The notes beneath the pieces are model-generated. The model did not search any database and was not told where the DNA came from. It was given only the letters and a program-made list of their open reading frames with translations. A DNA stretch of 64,000 nt from Nitrospiraceae bacterium. Lineage in GTDB: Bacteria; Nitrospirota; Nitrospiria; Nitrospirales; UBA8639. This document shows, piece by piece, positions 1 to 8,798 of the stretch. Where the stretch lies: NCBI GenBank assembly GCA_020632595.1, contig JACKFF010000001.1, positions 744,001-808,000 on the forward strand, in the 5' to 3' direction. How positions within the stretch are numbered: position 1 is the first letter of the stretch; every line of letters begins with the position of its first letter. The translations under genes and the position numbers were made by a program.

Positions 1-135
1 CGTGGGCTTAAGCTGACCCGTCACCAACGGTGCGGCGACCACGACGTCAGCGACTACCTGGCACGCATCAATGAGTTGAAGTTCGAGTTTTCCAAGCCGG
101 CGGCAGGAGACAAAACAATCCGACAGGGGCGTTAA
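1..135 (+). CDS. C-terminal fragment of an unidentified protein
   Basis: An open frame runs from the left edge to TAA at 133-135 and gives 44 residues, rich in charged residues, with a Cys-Gly-Asp-His stretch near residue 11. The start lies outside the window. I do not recognise a family. It could be the tail of a real gene or part of a mobile element, since repeats follow it. The call rests only on the open frame at the edge. Confidence 0.35.
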   Translation, partial: RGLKLTRHQRCGDHDVSDYLARINELKFEFSKPAAGDKTIRQGR

Positions 136-271
136 AAACCGTTATAGGAGAAAGATCTACACTCTACTATTCAGACATTGGAGGAAGATATTGGATGGAC
201 AGCCGGTCCTCAACTTACAGTCCACAAAAGAGAATCGGTGCCCAGGTCGAAAATCCCACTGCTCTGCGAGA

Positions 272-314
272 TCCTTCGTGGAACTTGTCCTGAGTTTTGC
301 CGAAGGGGTCAGGA
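272..314. repeat. REP-like palindromic intergenic element
   Basis: CCTTCG at 273-278 pairs with CGAAGG at 301-306, and TCCTGA at 288-293 pairs with TCAGGA at 309-314, around the core 'cttgtcctgagttttgccg'. Elements with a 'GTCCTGAG...CCGAAGG' core recur between genes in many bacterial genomes (general knowledge). Only one copy is visible in this window, so the repeat status is inferred. Confidence 0.45.
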
Positions 315-514
315 TGAAAACTTTTCAGACCTTGGTCTATTGTTGGTAACACACACTTGGCACGGCTTTCGTTCCTGACAGACGCCTGCCGGCTGGCCCA
401 AGGGAGGGACGCTTTACTCAGCGGGCGGGCCTTGTTTGAGCCCTGCGAGTTGGACCGCTCTCTTAAGACTGGCGTACGTTCGCTCTCCTAAGGCCAGACG
501 GGGCGTCAATGGTT

Positions 515-600
515 TTGGGTCCTTTTGCCGAAACAAAAGGGCCTCGCCTGCCGGGGCGAAACCCGGCACTTCGCGAACATTCAAGAAACTCCTGGATGGT
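515..600. repeat. palindromic intergenic repeat remnant
   Basis: CCTTTTG at 521-527 and CAAAAGG at 534-540 form a perfect 7-bp stem around CCGAAA, followed by a GC-rich piece with a second palindromic part (gccggggcgaaacccggc). Translations of this motif, such as 'FRQKDPKP' in reverse, are common as spurious hypothetical proteins in intergenic repeats of several phyla (from memory). I therefore reject the overlapping open frames on both strands as genes. Confidence 0.35.
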
Positions 601-923
601 GAATTGTGTATACAATCAGGAATGTCCGCTTTGACCACACCGTAAATGCCTTGAACTAAGATTAGAGCGTGGACCGTCTTCATCATTCTGATCTTACCTG
701 CACATCCCTTCGTTCGTTGATTCTGTGATTCGTTTTATTGCCGGCACGCATTAGGTGATCATTCCGAAAATTCTACTCCTGCCAAAGGTTAGGAGGTATT
801 AGACCGGGAGATTGACTTCGTGTTCGCCATTTCCCATTCATATCGCCTCAGGAGTATTCGTGCAGGTGAACCAGCGTTTTTCAGTCTCACTGTTCTCCAC
901 TACGATCATATGAGGAACGTCGG

Positions 924-1544
924 TTAAAGAGTCCGGGTGTCGATCCATGTGACGTTTCCGGTTCGTCGTTTCACTTCCGCATACATATGCGCGGTACCGC
1001 CTTTTCCATCACCTCCGCCTCCATCCCACAAACAAATGAAGTGCACCTTCTCCACCCCGTACCCTAATGCAGTGTGAAGCAGCCAGAGATTGCACCGTTC
1101 ATACGGATCGACACCTTCGGGAAGTGGGCCAAGGTGCTCGGGGGCCGAGTGGATTGCGGTCGTGAGCCTGGCTTTGGCGGCCACATACCTATCGCGCCAG
1201 ACTTCGCCTCTACAGATGACAGACTTTTGAATAAATTCCGGCTCGTGGAACGGTTGCATCCACTTTATGATTACCTTGCGTTGCTGACAGGCCTCCGTGA
1301 ACAAAAGGTCGCCTCCACAGGCACCTTGCGTAAGTGCAAGATCATCAGGGCCTGCGCCCAGTTGGTCTAAGACCGCGGCGATTTTCTGTGCCGCCACGGC
1401 TTCTTTATCCCTTGGAAAACGCGGAGGGTGTCTTCCCGGGGCATCGATCATATGCCCGCTAAAGAGCAAAACGTGCCGGGGCTGCCGCTGATCTTCAGGC
1501 TCCACAACCTGGTGTCTTGCGGGGTCAAGATTGGCTTTACCCAT
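924..1544 (-). CDS. SLOG-like Rossmann-fold protein, possibly a truncated domain
   Basis: This 206-residue protein has a Rossmann-like start (HVLLFSGHMIDAPGR), a glycine-rich loop near residue 75 (LTQGACGGDLLF) and a conserved end with PYERCNLWLL and CLWDGGGGDGKGGT. The GACGGD loop resembles SLOG nucleotide-binding domains, and I recall this module as the C-terminal part of larger TPR/DUF4071-type signalling proteins. Here it stands alone with a poorly conserved N-terminus of about 25 residues, so it may be what is left of a longer gene. No partner effector gene sits beside it. The ligand is unknown and the family call is from motif memory only. Confidence 0.5.
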   Translation of the reverse strand: MGKANLDPARHQVVEPEDQRQPRHVLLFSGHMIDAPGRHPPRFPRDKEAVAAQKIAAVLDQLGAGPDDLALTQGACGGDLLFTEACQQRKVIIKWMQPFHEPEFIQKSVICRGEVWRDRYVAAKARLTTAIHSAPEHLGPLPEGVDPYERCNLWLLHTALGYGVEKVHFICLWDGGGGDGKGGTAHMYAEVKRRTGNVTWIDTRTL

Positions 1545-1635
1545 GTTTGTCTGATTTCCCTTGTCCTGTGTGATTGCCGCTGTATCGGATTCGCTGAGAA
1601 ACCTGTCAGTGCGAGAAGCCTTTCTGGGAAATGTT

Positions 1636-2322
1636 TTATTGTTGGACTTGCTGTTGCGCTTGACCGTGACCTTTTGGGAAGGATTGTGGCTTAATCAAGA
1701 ATATCCCATCGCGAATGGTCAACAAAACCGCTGAGACCCGCGGCTCGGCATGCACCACTCGGTTCAGTTCTTGAATGGCCGCCGTATTGGTATCCGGAGC
1801 AGGATGTGTCAGCACATCTCCATTCCACAGAACATTATCAATGAGAATGACGCCTTGATCCGATATCAACTCTAATGCCTGACGAAAATAATTCACATAG
1901 TTGGCTTTGTCGGCATCGATGAAGATCAGGTCAAACCTTCCAGTCACTGTCGCCATCGTTTCCATGGCGGGACCGAGGCGGAGATGAATCTTAGAACCAT
2001 GAGTGCTCTGAGCCCAATACCGTTTGGCCATAGCCGTCGACTCAGGATCGATATCGCACGTGATCACCATCCCATCAGCCGGAAGACACTCCGCCATGGA
2101 TAAGGCGCTGTAGCCGGTAAACGTGCCGATTTCCAACACCCGCCTGGCTCCCACACTCAACGCCATGACCTTTAAAAATGCACCTTCCAATGGACCGACC
2201 ACCATCTGGGGGCAGTCCATCTTTCGATACGTTTCCTCCCGAAGTCGACGGCACACCTCCGATTCCGGAAAGGAGTGCGCTTCGGCATAGGCTTCAATGT
2301 CCGGCAGCACCAAGGATTTCAT
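1636..2322 (-). CDS. class I SAM-dependent O-methyltransferase (caffeoyl-CoA OMT-like)
   Basis: The 228-residue protein transfers a methyl group from S-adenosylmethionine to a hydroxyl of a small molecule; the substrate cannot be told. Visible motifs are the SAM-binding loop VLEIGTFTGYSAL (around residue 65), the acidic strand end DIDPES, the metal-binding IFIDADKANY (around 137) and VILIDNVLWNGDV (around 160), in the order and spacing of the family. Length fits the usual 210-230. The last 15 residues are a glutamine-rich tail outside the fold. It is a cytoplasmic stand-alone gene, divergent from the carboxypeptidase gene across a 283-base gap. Confidence 0.88.
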   Translation of the reverse strand: MKSLVLPDIEAYAEAHSFPESEVCRRLREETYRKMDCPQMVVGPLEGAFLKVMALSVGARRVLEIGTFTGYSALSMAECLPADGMVITCDIDPESTAMAKRYWAQSTHGSKIHLRLGPAMETMATVTGRFDLIFIDADKANYVNYFRQALELISDQGVILIDNVLWNGDVLTHPAPDTNTAAIQELNRVVHAEPRVSAVLLTIRDGIFLIKPQSFPKGHGQAQQQVQQ

Positions 2323-2605
2323 CTTGTACCCCCTTTGCAGTCAACTCATCGCCATACGGTTGGTCTTCAATGACCACATTGTCCTTCCCTTTATCCTCCT
2401 GCCGCAAGCCATCCCGTCCATTCTCAAAATTTTCCTCTCTCTTGCCTGGTCCGTCTTTCTGTGTCCGGGCAAATGGTCACAGGCTTCCACGCCCGGCCGC
2501 TTCACTCCACTCATCGGCAAATGCTTCTTGCCAATTTCTTAAGAGCTGCCTTACAGTGGTCCGGTTATCCGCTGAACTATTGACCACCCTTTGAGGAAAC
2601 CGCTC

Positions 2606-4168
2606 ATGTCCGCTGACGCTGTTCTTGATCCCCTGAAACAGACCTTGCGACAGATCCATCACCTGCATGATGCCGCAGCCGTGCTCTCCTGGGATCAGGA
2701 AACCTATATGCCTCCGGGAGGAGGAGCGGTTCGCGCGGAGCAACTGGCCACTCTTCAAACGCTGGCCCATGACCAATTTGTTTCGCCTGAGATGGAATCC
2801 CTGCTTGGAACGTTTGTGGATCTCTCCACAGGCACTCTTCATTCTCAGCACGCGTCTGCTTTGGACGAACCCTCACAAGCCCTCCTTCGCGAAACCTGGC
2901 GGGACTTTTCCCGTGCAAAAAAATTGCCGTCGGCCTTCGTCAACCAGCTTGAGCGGGAATGTTCTTTGGCTCAACAAGTATGGGCGGAGGCCAGAAAGAC
3001 GAATGACTTCCAACGGTTTCTGCCGAATCTGCAACGGGTTGTGAAACTCAAGCAACAAGAGGCGGACTATTTGGGGTACGCGGATTCTCCCTATAATGCG
3101 TTACTCGACACCTACGAACCGGGATCGACCGTGGCCCAATTACGTCCACTCTTTGCCACCTTGCGGACGGAGCTGATTCGTCTGCTGGACCACATTCGAC
3201 AGTCCCCTGTCCAACCCGACACCCAACTCCTGACGCAATCGTATGGACACACCCCACAAATGGACTTTGGCCGGCTTGTGCTCAAGCACATGGGCTACGA
3301 TTTTCAACGTGGACGCCTGGATTTGTCGGAGCATCCGTTTACGACGGCGTTTCATCCAACGGATGTGCGGGTGACTACCCGCGTCTTCGAAAGGGATCTC
3401 CCCTCCTGTCTCTTTAGCTGTATTCACGAAGGAGGGCATGGCCTGTACGAACAAGGATTACCCGCTAAACAATATGGCACTCCATTAGGTGAAGCCATTT
3501 CTTTGGGTATTCATGAAAGCCAATCCCGTTTATGGGAAAATTGCGTGGGACGGTCCCGCGCATTTTGGCAATATTTTTACCCGAAACTTCAGGAGGTGTT
3601 TCCGACGCAGTTGGGGCAGGTCAGTGGGGAAGATTTCTACCTGGCGATCAACCGGGTGGCCCCGTCGTTTATTCGGGTCGAAGCCGATGAACTGACGTAC
3701 AACCTGCATATCATGGTGCGATTTGAAATTGAGCTGGATATCATTGAAGGCCGCGTGCACGTGGATGATCTGCCGGAAATCTGGAACGCCAAAATTCAGG
3801 ACTATCTGGGGATCGTTCCACCCTCCGATGCAGAAGGTGTGCTGCAGGACGTACACTGGTCCTTTGGGGCCTTTGGCTATTTTCCCACGTACACGCTCGG
3901 GAATCTGTATGCGGCCATGCTATTTCGGCAGGCACACCAGGATCTTCCAGACCTGGACCAGGCCATCAGTCAAGGTAACTTGCTTCCGTTGAAAGGCTGG
4001 CTGAATGATAAGGTGCATCGTTGGGGACGACAGTACACGCCAGCCGATTTAATCACACGCGTGACCGGGCAGGCCCTGACTCCTGAACCATTTATTCAAG
4101 ACCTCAAACAGAAATTCGGCACCTTGTATCAATTTCCGACAACCGGTACACCGCCTTCACCTCAGTAA
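2606..4168 (+). CDS. M32 family carboxypeptidase (carboxypeptidase Taq type)
   Basis: A cytoplasmic zinc metallocarboxypeptidase that removes single residues from peptide C-termini. The zinc site HEGGH followed by GLYEQG lies near residue 275, the family mark DxRxTTR is present as DVRVTTR, and HESQSRLWEN follows. Near the N-terminus WDQETYMPPGG is another M32 signature. At 520 residues it has family length. I chose ATG 2606 over the upstream TTG at 2591 because GAGGAAA sits six bases before the ATG. Its role is probably peptide turnover. It appears single-gene; ComEA-like follows after about 165 bases. Confidence 0.93.
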   Translation: MSADAVLDPLKQTLRQIHHLHDAAAVLSWDQETYMPPGGGAVRAEQLATLQTLAHDQFVSPEMESLLGTFVDLSTGTLHSQHASALDEPSQALLRETWRDFSRAKKLPSAFVNQLERECSLAQQVWAEARKTNDFQRFLPNLQRVVKLKQQEADYLGYADSPYNALLDTYEPGSTVAQLRPLFATLRTELIRLLDHIRQSPVQPDTQLLTQSYGHTPQMDFGRLVLKHMGYDFQRGRLDLSEHPFTTAFHPTDVRVTTRVFERDLPSCLFSCIHEGGHGLYEQGLPAKQYGTPLGEAISLGIHESQSRLWENCVGRSRAFWQYFYPKLQEVFPTQLGQVSGEDFYLAINRVAPSFIRVEADELTYNLHIMVRFEIELDIIEGRVHVDDLPEIWNAKIQDYLGIVPPSDAEGVLQDVHWSFGAFGYFPTYTLGNLYAAMLFRQAHQDLPDLDQAISQGNLLPLKGWLNDKVHRWGRQYTPADLITRVTGQALTPEPFIQDLKQKFGTLYQFPTTGTPPSPQ

Positions 4169-4333
4169 ATTTTCACATTTATTGGGCTTTTGACATTCCC
4201 AAGATACCACCTTCGACAGATTGCTCTTCAATCCTTCTGCTCCCTAGCCTCACTCATTCATTCGTGGCCTTCTTCCCGTGAAGGGAAAGAACGGCAACGA
4301 CACGTTTCAACCATTTTGAAAGGAGTGTGTGCC

Positions 4334-4660
4334 GTGAGGCTTCATTTACAACCAGTTTCGGTCTTCATGTTTGCTCTGGTTCTGTCGGTTGGCCTGTTGT
4401 TCCCCGTGTCCTGGGCGGAAGCGACCGTGAACAAGATTGACATTAACACTGCCAGTCTTGAACAACTCGAAGCCGTCAAAGGCGTGGGACGGGATATCGC
4501 CCACAACATCCTCGCCTACAAAAAGGATCATGGCGCCTTTAAATCGTTTGATGATCTGGGGAAAGTCAAAGGCGTGGGGAAAGTCAGACTGGAGGCGCTA
4601 CGGGAAACCTTTACCGTTGGCTCAACCGCTTCGCCTGAAGAAGCCTCGCCTACCAAGTAA
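4334..4660 (+). CDS. ComEA-like helix-hairpin-helix protein, exported
   Basis: A 108-residue protein with an N-terminal signal segment ending near AEA (residues 1-28) followed by two helix-hairpin-helix units, seen as INTASLEQLEAVKGVG and FDDLGKVKGVGKVRLEAL. ComEA-type proteins bind double-stranded DNA in the periplasm during natural transformation, though short versions often have no proven uptake role. The GTG start at 4334 follows AAAGGAG by nine bases and places the hydrophobic segment right at the N-terminus; a longer reading from 4190 lacks a signal start. No other competence gene is nearby apart from the distant pilM-P cluster. Confidence 0.8.
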   Translation: MRLHLQPVSVFMFALVLSVGLLFPVSWAEATVNKIDINTASLEQLEAVKGVGRDIAHNILAYKKDHGAFKSFDDLGKVKGVGKVRLEALRETFTVGSTASPEEASPTK

Positions 4661-4682
4661 CCACAGCATTTGCAATTCACAA

Positions 4683-4714
4683 GCCCGAGGTCGAACCCAT
4701 GTTCGGCCTCGGGC
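4683..4714 (+). terminator. hairpin after the ComEA-like gene
   Basis: GCCCGAGG at 4683-4690 pairs with CCTCGGGC at 4707-4714, and the inner TCGAAC / GTTCGG extends the stem to 14 pairs with a CCAT loop. No long T run follows on either strand, so it may act for both convergent genes or as an mRNA end stabiliser. Confidence 0.6.
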
Positions 4715-4784
4715 CTCTCATGGTCTCCTTACCTTCAATAATTGCAGAGCAAGAATACGCCGTCATCCGGATGTCGTTGGGGCC

Positions 4785-5345
4785 CTAATACCCCATCGCC
4801 GTATTTAAGGATTTTACCTGTGCGGGTGCAAGCGTGATGGCTTCAGCCGCTTCAATCCGGGAGGGCACCAGCATAATGGTGTGGAAGGAAATATCCCGGA
4901 TGGCAAGTTTTTGCTCCGGATTATCAGCGGGACCTAATTCCACCGCCTCCACGGCACTCATGATGGCGCTGGTATCCATAGGCCCGTATTTCTCAACCAC
5001 CGTGTGAATAATTTCCATGACCTGTTGATTGGCTTCGGGTTCCTTCATGATCTTCTCAACCAAGCCCACAACCCCCTGAGCCGGTTCCGTCACATCAAAA
5101 TTCTCTATCCGTTCCTTTTTACGCAAGAAGAGCAAATCATTATCCACATCTTTGCTAAAGGCCCCATAGGGAAACCGTACAAATTCAAAATGCAACCCTT
5201 TCAATCCTTTCCCCAACATTTGCAATTCACAAAGAAATAATAATTGTTGAAGTTTCACGTCACTCATCAGGCCCATGGATTCGGTCAAATGCAACGTATA
5301 AATTAGTAAAGCGCGGTCACCGGTCACTTCTGAGGGTTTTCTCAT
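4785..5345 (-). CDS. conserved protein with a Panacea/SocA-like N-terminal region (tentative)
   Basis: A 186-residue soluble protein. The first 85 residues (LLIYTLHLTESMGL, KLQQLLFLCELQ, then FEFVRFPYGAFSKDV) resemble the Panacea (DUF4065) fold found in SocA-like antitoxins and phage proteins, with the typical 'KLQ.LL.L' and '.F....YGP.S' pattern in altered form. The rest is helical with no motif I know. There is no toxin-like neighbour, so an antitoxin role is not supported by context. It is divergent from the Fur-family gene. The family assignment is uncertain. Confidence 0.5.
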   Translation of the reverse strand: MRKPSEVTGDRALLIYTLHLTESMGLMSDVKLQQLLFLCELQMLGKGLKGLHFEFVRFPYGAFSKDVDNDLLFLRKKERIENFDVTEPAQGVVGLVEKIMKEPEANQQVMEIIHTVVEKYGPMDTSAIMSAVEAVELGPADNPEQKLAIRDISFHTIMLVPSRIEAAEAITLAPAQVKSLNTAMGY

Positions 5346-5456
5346 AGGTTCTCCCTAAATTTCTCCACCAAGACCAAAACAGACAAAATAATTCTTGATT
5401 ACCCAGGATGATTGGGGTTTAATATATTCCTTCTTCATCTTACGAAAGATTCCACC

Positions 5457-5891
5457 ATGTCTAAACCGGTCAAAGAACTCGAAACACTCAAGCATCATCT
5501 CCAAAAAAACAGCCTCAAACTGACTCGTCAACGCGAGTTAATTCTGACGACCTTCCTTAAAATGGAGCATGTCACTGCCGAGCAGTTATATCATATCCTT
5601 GCCAAAAAAGACCCGCATATTGGGCTGGCCACCATCTATCGCACGCTCAAATTATTCTGTGAAACCGACCTGGCACAGGAACGCCATTTCGGCTCGCAAA
5701 CGCAATTCGATAATGTGTCGCATAAGGGTCATCATGATCACCTCATTTGCACTTCCTGCGGAAAAATAGTCGAATTTCAAAATTGCCAAATCGAAAATTT
5801 ACAAGAAGAGGTGGCGAGAAAAAACGGCTTTACCATTCAAACCCATAAACTGGAACTGTACGGTCTCTGCAATACCTGCCAAAAGGCCTGA
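5457..5891 (+). CDS. Fur-family metal-dependent transcriptional regulator
   Basis: A 144-residue cytoplasmic repressor. The winged-helix half contains LTRQRELIL and the recognition region GLATIYRTLKLF. The metal half carries HHDHLICTSCGKIVEF and ends in CNTCQKA, so both CxxC pairs of the structural Zn(Cys)4 site are present, and the HxH ligands are present too. Length and motifs fit Fur or PerR; the exact metal or peroxide response cannot be told. ATG 5457 is preferred to TTG 5412, which would add an unrelated hydrophobic stretch. Fur-like boxes near 10,667 and 16,193 are candidate targets, and its neighbours (flavin transfer, porin) suit iron control. Confidence 0.88.
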   Translation: MSKPVKELETLKHHLQKNSLKLTRQRELILTTFLKMEHVTAEQLYHILAKKDPHIGLATIYRTLKLFCETDLAQERHFGSQTQFDNVSHKGHHDHLICTSCGKIVEFQNCQIENLQEEVARKNGFTIQTHKLELYGLCNTCQKA

Positions 5892-6225
5892 TGAGACTGG
5901 TTGCCTCTTTCCCTTCGTCCACAGCTTTTTCCTTTTGATAACGAATACTTCTTACATTGACTGTGGTTCGACTCCTTATCGAACCACAAACGACATCATC
6001 CACGCACTCATCCGCCTTCCTTGCAACCCCGAACAGGGCCTCATGTTCAACGGGGTTGTGTAACCTCTTGAATTTTTGTAATAAGATAGAGGCTCACGTG
6101 CTACATTTTCCGCATTCCAGTGTATAATAAGAAATAGTTCAGGGAACTCACAGATCATTATGACTTGTCCCCTCATTTTTTCTTTCACCATAGCGTTTTT
6201 CTCTTCGCGAAAGGAGGCTGTTCAC
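5892..6225. other. intergenic stretch with two hairpins
   Basis: No gene was seen. TGTGGTTCGA at 5962-5971 and TCGAACCACA at 5979-5988 make a perfect 10-bp stem with a seven-base loop but no T run. A second imperfect hairpin pairs AACCCCG at 6025-6031 with CGGGGTT at 6051-6057. They may be 3' ends of the Fur-family transcript or part of a small RNA; the sequence does not decide. Confidence 0.4.
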
Positions 6226-6885
6226 ATGACCATTACAGGCAAAACGACCCACACACGCATGATTCCACTTTGGTCCGGTGTCTTGTCCTTAATTCTGGGA
6301 TTCCCTGCCATGGGTCTGGCCACGGGATATGCAGGAGATGCCCACCACCCATCCGGGTACAGCACGTCCCCCCACGGTGCAGGGACCTATGGCCATGGCC
6401 AGGTTCATCACGGCACGGGCATGTCGGGTGGCTATGGCACAGGAGGAAGCTCCTACAAATCCGGACATGGACCTCATCAAAGTGCCTCTGAGTTCATCGA
6501 ACACATTTTGAAATTCAAAGAAGGCATGGCCCTTACCGAGGATCAGGTCACCAAACTTCAAACGATTAAAACCGATTTTGAAAAGAATAAAATTAAAATG
6601 AAAGCTGACATGCAACTCACCAGCTTGGATTTGCACGAGTTGTTGCGAAATGACCAAGGTGACCTGGGCGCTGTTGAATCGAAGCTGAAAAGTCTTTATG
6701 AGATTCGTGCAGGCCTTTACCTGGCATCCGTAAAAGCCGGGCGGGACGCCAAGGCCGTATTAACGGACGAGCAACGCTCTCGCATGAAAGCGGTCCATGA
6801 TCGGATCAATGCCCATCAAGAGGGCGGAATGACGAAAGGCCATCCGGGCGGGTATTCCCCCCATTCCAAGGACAAAAAAAGCTAA
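6226..6885 (+). CDS. periplasmic LTXXQ (Spy/CpxP-like) protein
   Basis: A 219-residue exported protein. A signal peptide covers about residues 1-40; next comes a Gly/His/Tyr-rich segment (to about 85), then a helical domain with the two family marks LTEDQ and LTDEQ about 75 residues apart. Proteins of this type act as periplasmic chaperones or metal-stress sensors (CpxP, Spy, CnrX). The His-rich linker could bind metal, which is inference. ATG 6226 was chosen because AAAGGAGG lies eight bases upstream; the reading from 6160 is not needed. A strong terminator follows directly, so the gene is monocistronic. Confidence 0.8.
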   Translation: MTITGKTTHTRMIPLWSGVLSLILGFPAMGLATGYAGDAHHPSGYSTSPHGAGTYGHGQVHHGTGMSGGYGTGGSSYKSGHGPHQSASEFIEHILKFKEGMALTEDQVTKLQTIKTDFEKNKIKMKADMQLTSLDLHELLRNDQGDLGAVESKLKSLYEIRAGLYLASVKAGRDAKAVLTDEQRSRMKAVHDRINAHQEGGMTKGHPGGYSPHSKDKKS

Positions 6886-6902
6886 GCAGCTTACTATACC
6901 CC

Positions 6903-6931
6903 AAAAAAGGAGGCTTCATGCCTCCTTTTTT
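6903..6931 (+). terminator. intrinsic terminator after the LTXXQ gene
   Basis: GGAGGC (6909-6914) and GCCTCC (6920-6925) form the stem, flanked by A6 before and T8 or more after, so it can end transcripts from both sides. It separates this gene from the convergent apbE-like gene. Confidence 0.92.
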
Positions 6932-6954
6932 TTTAATTGAGGTTGAAGGTTTTG

Positions 6955-7959
6955 TTACGGCCCGAGGCTTAAGCGACCCTTCAGACCCGATGAGACAAAC
7001 ACGGTTCCTTCTTGATCGACAATCACCCCTTCAACATCCGGCAAAGACTCGATGAGAGCCATGCCTTTGTCAGGACCCATGACAAAAATTCCGGTGTCCA
7101 ACCCATCGGCCATCACACCATCTTTGGCTATGACCGTGACACTTTGACATCCTCGAGCCGGATGAAGGGTCTTGGGATCGAGGATGTGGTGAAAGCGAAC
7201 CCCGTCTTTTATAAAATACCGTTGATAATCTCCCGCAGTAGAGACCGCTTCATCTTCCAACTCAATCCGCCCTAAGACTTCGCCCTGCTCCTTTCGGGGA
7301 TGCTGGATACCAAAAACAAAACGTTGGGTATCCGGCATACGTCCGAACGTTTTAATATCCCCCGATAACGCAACCACGCCTGCGGTCGCTCCTGTCGTGC
7401 GCATTACCTTGGCAGCGAGGTCGGCGGCATACCCTTTCCCGATTCCCCCTACATCAATAGACATCCCAGGACGCCGCAACCACACACTTCGCGTTATTTC
7501 ATCCAATTGCAGGTTTGATAACTCTATTTGCGGGCGAAGCGCTTCCAGATCTTCCTGACGTGGAACCTGCCCTTCCCCGCTGACATTCCATGCATTCACC
7601 GCTGGGCCAAGGGCGATATTGAACCCTCCCTGCGTAAGTTTTGCCACCTCCAGCGACTGCGTGAGGACTTCAAAGGTTTCCTGACTCACCTGTATGGATT
7701 CCCGTCCCGCCGCAGCATTCACCTGTGATAATTCACTGGATGAAATCCAGGTGCTCAGCAACTCCTCTAATCGCCTGATTTCATCAAGCCCCGCTTTGAC
7801 CGCCCTCTGCGCAATCCTCTCATCTGCCCCAACGGCCGTGACAAACACCACGGTTCCCATCAGCATCTGACTGCGTTTTACCAAATGCGGCGTGCCCTGG
7901 CAGCCCGCCAGGAAGAGAATCAAAAAGCAGAGTCCAAGTATATTCTGCATTCGCCCCAT
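6955..7959 (-). CDS. apbE: FAD:protein FMN transferase, lipoprotein (ApbE)
   Basis: Transfers FMN from FAD to a threonine of FMN-binding-domain proteins outside the cytoplasm. The N-terminus is a lipoprotein signal with LAGC (Cys near residue 20). Family motifs follow in order: MGT near residue 34, DVGGIGKGYAAD near residue 170, SGDIKTFG, and HHILDPKT near residue 258, with the late DGLDT metal-site motif. At 334 residues the length is typical. The start ATG 7959 has AGGAG seven bases upstream. A likely substrate is the FMN-binding protein encoded at 11190-11877. A lipoprotein gene lies upstream in the same direction. Confidence 0.93.
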   Translation of the reverse strand: MGRMQNILGLCFLILFLAGCQGTPHLVKRSQMLMGTVVFVTAVGADERIAQRAVKAGLDEIRRLEELLSTWISSSELSQVNAAAGRESIQVSQETFEVLTQSLEVAKLTQGGFNIALGPAVNAWNVSGEGQVPRQEDLEALRPQIELSNLQLDEITRSVWLRRPGMSIDVGGIGKGYAADLAAKVMRTTGATAGVVALSGDIKTFGRMPDTQRFVFGIQHPRKEQGEVLGRIELEDEAVSTAGDYQRYFIKDGVRFHHILDPKTLHPARGCQSVTVIAKDGVMADGLDTGIFVMGPDKGMALIESLPDVEGVIVDQEGTVFVSSGLKGRLSLGP

Positions 7960-8024
7960 GATAAATCTCCTATCTTTGACAATAACGTTGGCTTCCGAAC
8001 AGCCGGAGGGCCGCTTGAAAGAAT

Positions 8025-8636
8025 TTATGTGGAATTATGGCGATTGAAGTATCGGAATCTGGGGTAGGGTGTGACTTCAAACAATCGTGCCCGTAATAAC
8101 GGAGGTTCCGCCAGGGAGGACAGGACCACATTGGAAGAAAGAGATGGATAACGAACCGTCATTTCCACGATGGCTTTTACTGATTCCGAGACAATGGTTA
8201 CTTCTAACTCTCTTGTATAATTCGGAGGATCAACCTGGAATCGCCAACCGCCAAGATACACTACACCCTGGTCTGGAACCTCAAAGGTTAGCGGAACTTC
8301 CGCACTGGATCGAAACCCGCCTTCCACAATAAATACCCGGGTCACTTGATACTGCCCTGGCTTCAAGGACAGAAAAAAATAGGAGGAAGCTGCCTCAATT
8401 TCCACACGATACCGCCTTTGACCATCCTTGGAGCTGAATTCAAGTGAAGCTAATTCCGGGAGGTAAATTCTTCCTGACGGCTCTTCCTGCCACACGTGAA
8501 TGTGTCCGAACACCAGGGGCTCTGTGAGGTCTTCTTGGGAGGGATAAGACGGGAGCTGATGCGCGCATCCCATACTCATTCCAACAAGAATCCCTAAAAA
8601 CACTAGTCGGCAAGCAAGAACGTTCAGCATGGCCAT
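8025..8636 (-). CDS. hypothetical lipoprotein, beta-sandwich-like
   Basis: A 203-residue protein with a lipoprotein signal (hydrophobic stretch then MGC, Cys near residue 24). The body is rich in beta strands, with SYFFLSLKPGQYQVTRVFI resembling the core of carboxypeptidase-regulatory or prealbumin-like domains that end in '..L.PG.Y.V'. No catalytic motif was seen. It lies 65 bases upstream of apbE on the same strand and may be co-transcribed with it, which would place it in the outer membrane near the flavin system. The function is unknown. Confidence 0.7.
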   Translation of the reverse strand: MAMLNVLACRLVFLGILVGMSMGCAHQLPSYPSQEDLTEPLVFGHIHVWQEEPSGRIYLPELASLEFSSKDGQRRYRVEIEAASSYFFLSLKPGQYQVTRVFIVEGGFRSSAEVPLTFEVPDQGVVYLGGWRFQVDPPNYTRELEVTIVSESVKAIVEMTVRYPSLSSNVVLSSLAEPPLLRARLFEVTPYPRFRYFNRHNST

Positions 8637-8707
8637 CCCGTCATAATACTGTCTTTAACTTCCGCAAACTCCCACACATAAAAATATCCGAAAAAAATGG
8701 GACCTTC

Positions 8708-8737
8708 TTGACAGACCCCAAACTCATGCGGTATTTA
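8708..8737 (+). promoter_or_regulatory. sigma-70-type promoter for the Com-like gene
   Basis: TTGACA at 8708-8713 and TATTTA at 8732-8737 are separated by 18 bases. A near-palindrome ATAACGGTTAT lies just downstream at 8750-8760, close to the expected start of transcription, and could be an operator. Confidence 0.5.
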
Positions 8738-8798
8738 AGGGCCTTGTTAATAACGGTTATCAATTTCAAAATTAACAATAATTACATTCAACATCAAG

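Larger units (their letters stand above)
136..923. other. gene-poor stretch with intergenic repeats
   Basis: Short open frames exist on both strands, but none has a convincing ribosome binding site or a recognisable protein. The stretch holds two palindromic repeat-like elements, listed separately, and otherwise nothing I can assign. It ends at the stop codon of the leftward SLOG-like gene. Confidence 0.5.

Noticed and set aside
414..686. Open frame of 90 codons on the minus strand with FRQKDPKP
   Set aside because: It is the translation of a palindromic intergenic repeat and has no start signal or protein-like pattern.
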